Shown here in pieces: positions 63,536-64,000 of a stretch of 64,000 nucleotides of DNA (its first letter is position 1; every line of letters begins with the position of its first letter). This DNA comes from Mesorhizobium muleiense (GTDB lineage Bacteria; Pseudomonadota; Alphaproteobacteria; Rhizobiales; Rhizobiaceae), in contig NZ_FNEE01000016.1 in assembly GCF_900099905.1 (NCBI RefSeq), positions 80,002 to 144,001 on the forward strand. Direction: 5' to 3'. The position numbers and the translations under genes are program-made. Below the pieces are notes generated by a model. The model was not told where the DNA came from. It made no database searches and saw only the letters and a program-made list of their open reading frames with translations.

Positions 63536-63556
63536 CTGGTAAAAATCTTTTACCAG
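63536..63556. promoter_or_regulatory. Perfect 9-3-9 palindrome at the glcD promoter
   Basis: Arms ctggtaaaa (63536-63544) and ttttaccag (63548-63556), ending 20 bp before the glcD ATG. The TGGT...ACCA pattern fits the FadR/GlcC/PdhR-type GntR operators, so a GntR-family regulator elsewhere in the genome is the expected binder. No such gene is in this window. Confidence 0.65.
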
Positions 63557-63674
63557 CGGCAGGCGCTTGTTGCAAATCCTGCTTTGGCCGAAATCGGAAG
63601 CCGATACCGGGACGATCTTGCGCGGGTCGGCGAGAGGGAAGCGCTGACTTTCTCCCCCCTCGAGGGCATATGCG

Positions 63675-64000
63675 CTAAGATAGCTTTGGCATGGCCTGAA
63701 ATTTGCGCTTTCGTGGTGGCTCACGCCATCGATGTCGCAAGGCACGGAGGTTTTGGCGCAGGATTGCCAAGGGGGGTTGAGTAAAGATGGCCGCGATCAG
63801 GGAGGCGACGATCTGGCGGCTGGCGCGCCACAGGAGCGGGCGCCCGTCGCTCAAGGGGGAGAGACACCAAACTCCTGCGAGAGGGGTTCGGTCACAAGCG
63901 CGATGAGGAAGTGGGCAAGAATCCAAGGCTTTGCGATCCTTGGGTCTTTGGCGGGGGGAGCGCGCAGTCCGATCAGGCTCTTGAGACGTTTGAAGGCGAG
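63675..64000 (-). pseudogene. IS4-like transposase C-terminal fragment, frameshifted, cut by window edge
   Basis: From the right edge the first frame reads LAFKRLKSLIGLRAPPAKDP and WILAHFLIALVTEPLSQEFG, then hits a stop at 63851. The remainder continues in a second frame as LSDGRPLLWRASRQIVASLI and REPPRKRKFQAM to 63675. A one-base deletion in the C-run (G-run 63855-63859 on the plus strand) joins them. The motif ELAFKRLKSL-type DDE C-terminus is characteristic of IS4-family transposases. The catalytic core lies outside the window. Confidence 0.7.

Overview
The window reads as chromosomal DNA of a GC-rich alphaproteobacterium of the order Hyphomicrobiales, most like Mesorhizobium or a close relative. 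The basis is the gene order (hisG-hisZ-hisS, glcD-glcE-glcF, katG divergent from an oxyR-type gene), the high load of ABC and TRAP importers, hairpin-forming intergenic repeats, and a 20-bp direct repeat of the guaA 3' end. The species assignment is inference; no rRNA or tRNA gene was seen.

Layout. 1-10.9 kb: a tightly coupled minus-strand operon for import and hydrolysis of an oligopeptide-like substrate (family-5 binding protein, esterase, gamma-glutamyltransferase, DppBC/OppDF-type ABC transporter, CocE/NonD hydrolase cut by the left edge), divergent from an IclR regulator. 10.9-14.9 kb: a three-gene envelope module (TPR/beta-barrel protein, FecR-domain protein, CHASE2 adenylate cyclase). 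15.4-16.6 kb: a short MgtE-type transporter. 16.9-25.2 kb: a carbohydrate ABC importer with two SDR dehydrogenases and a TIM-barrel isomerase, divergent from a ROK regulator; its ATPase gene carries a frameshift. 25.2-28.2 kb: a decaying patch (RidA/SDR chimera, truncated DsbA-fold isomerase, frameshifted EamA exporter) and a LysR regulator. 29.2-37.5 kb: a genomic island bounded by the two copies of the guaA 3' end. It carries an AbiEi-like antitoxin remnant, an epoxide hydrolase, three F420-reductase-like oxidoreductases (one frameshifted), two SDR/epimerase genes, and TetR and LysR regulators, with no integrase.

37.5-64 kb is mostly core genome: guaA with an expanded N-terminal repeat, a nucleosidase, a thioesterase, an RNA methyltransferase, aquaporin, katG/oxyR, a TRAP operon with a previously overlooked 55-residue membrane protein, an acyl-CoA synthetase, hisG/hisZ/hisS, a DNA glycosylase, an L,D-transpeptidase, a divergent FolD paralogue, glcDEF with a strong operator-like palindrome, and a frameshifted IS4-like transposase tail at the right edge.

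How it fits together. The chromosome pairs importers with local regulators: IclR for peptide import, ROK for sugar import, TetR and LysR for island oxidoreductases, an OxyR-like protein for KatG. Palindromes lie at the divergent promoters or operon heads of most of these. Four genes carry one-base deletions, mostly in or beside homopolymers, so either recent decay or base-level sequence error must be considered.
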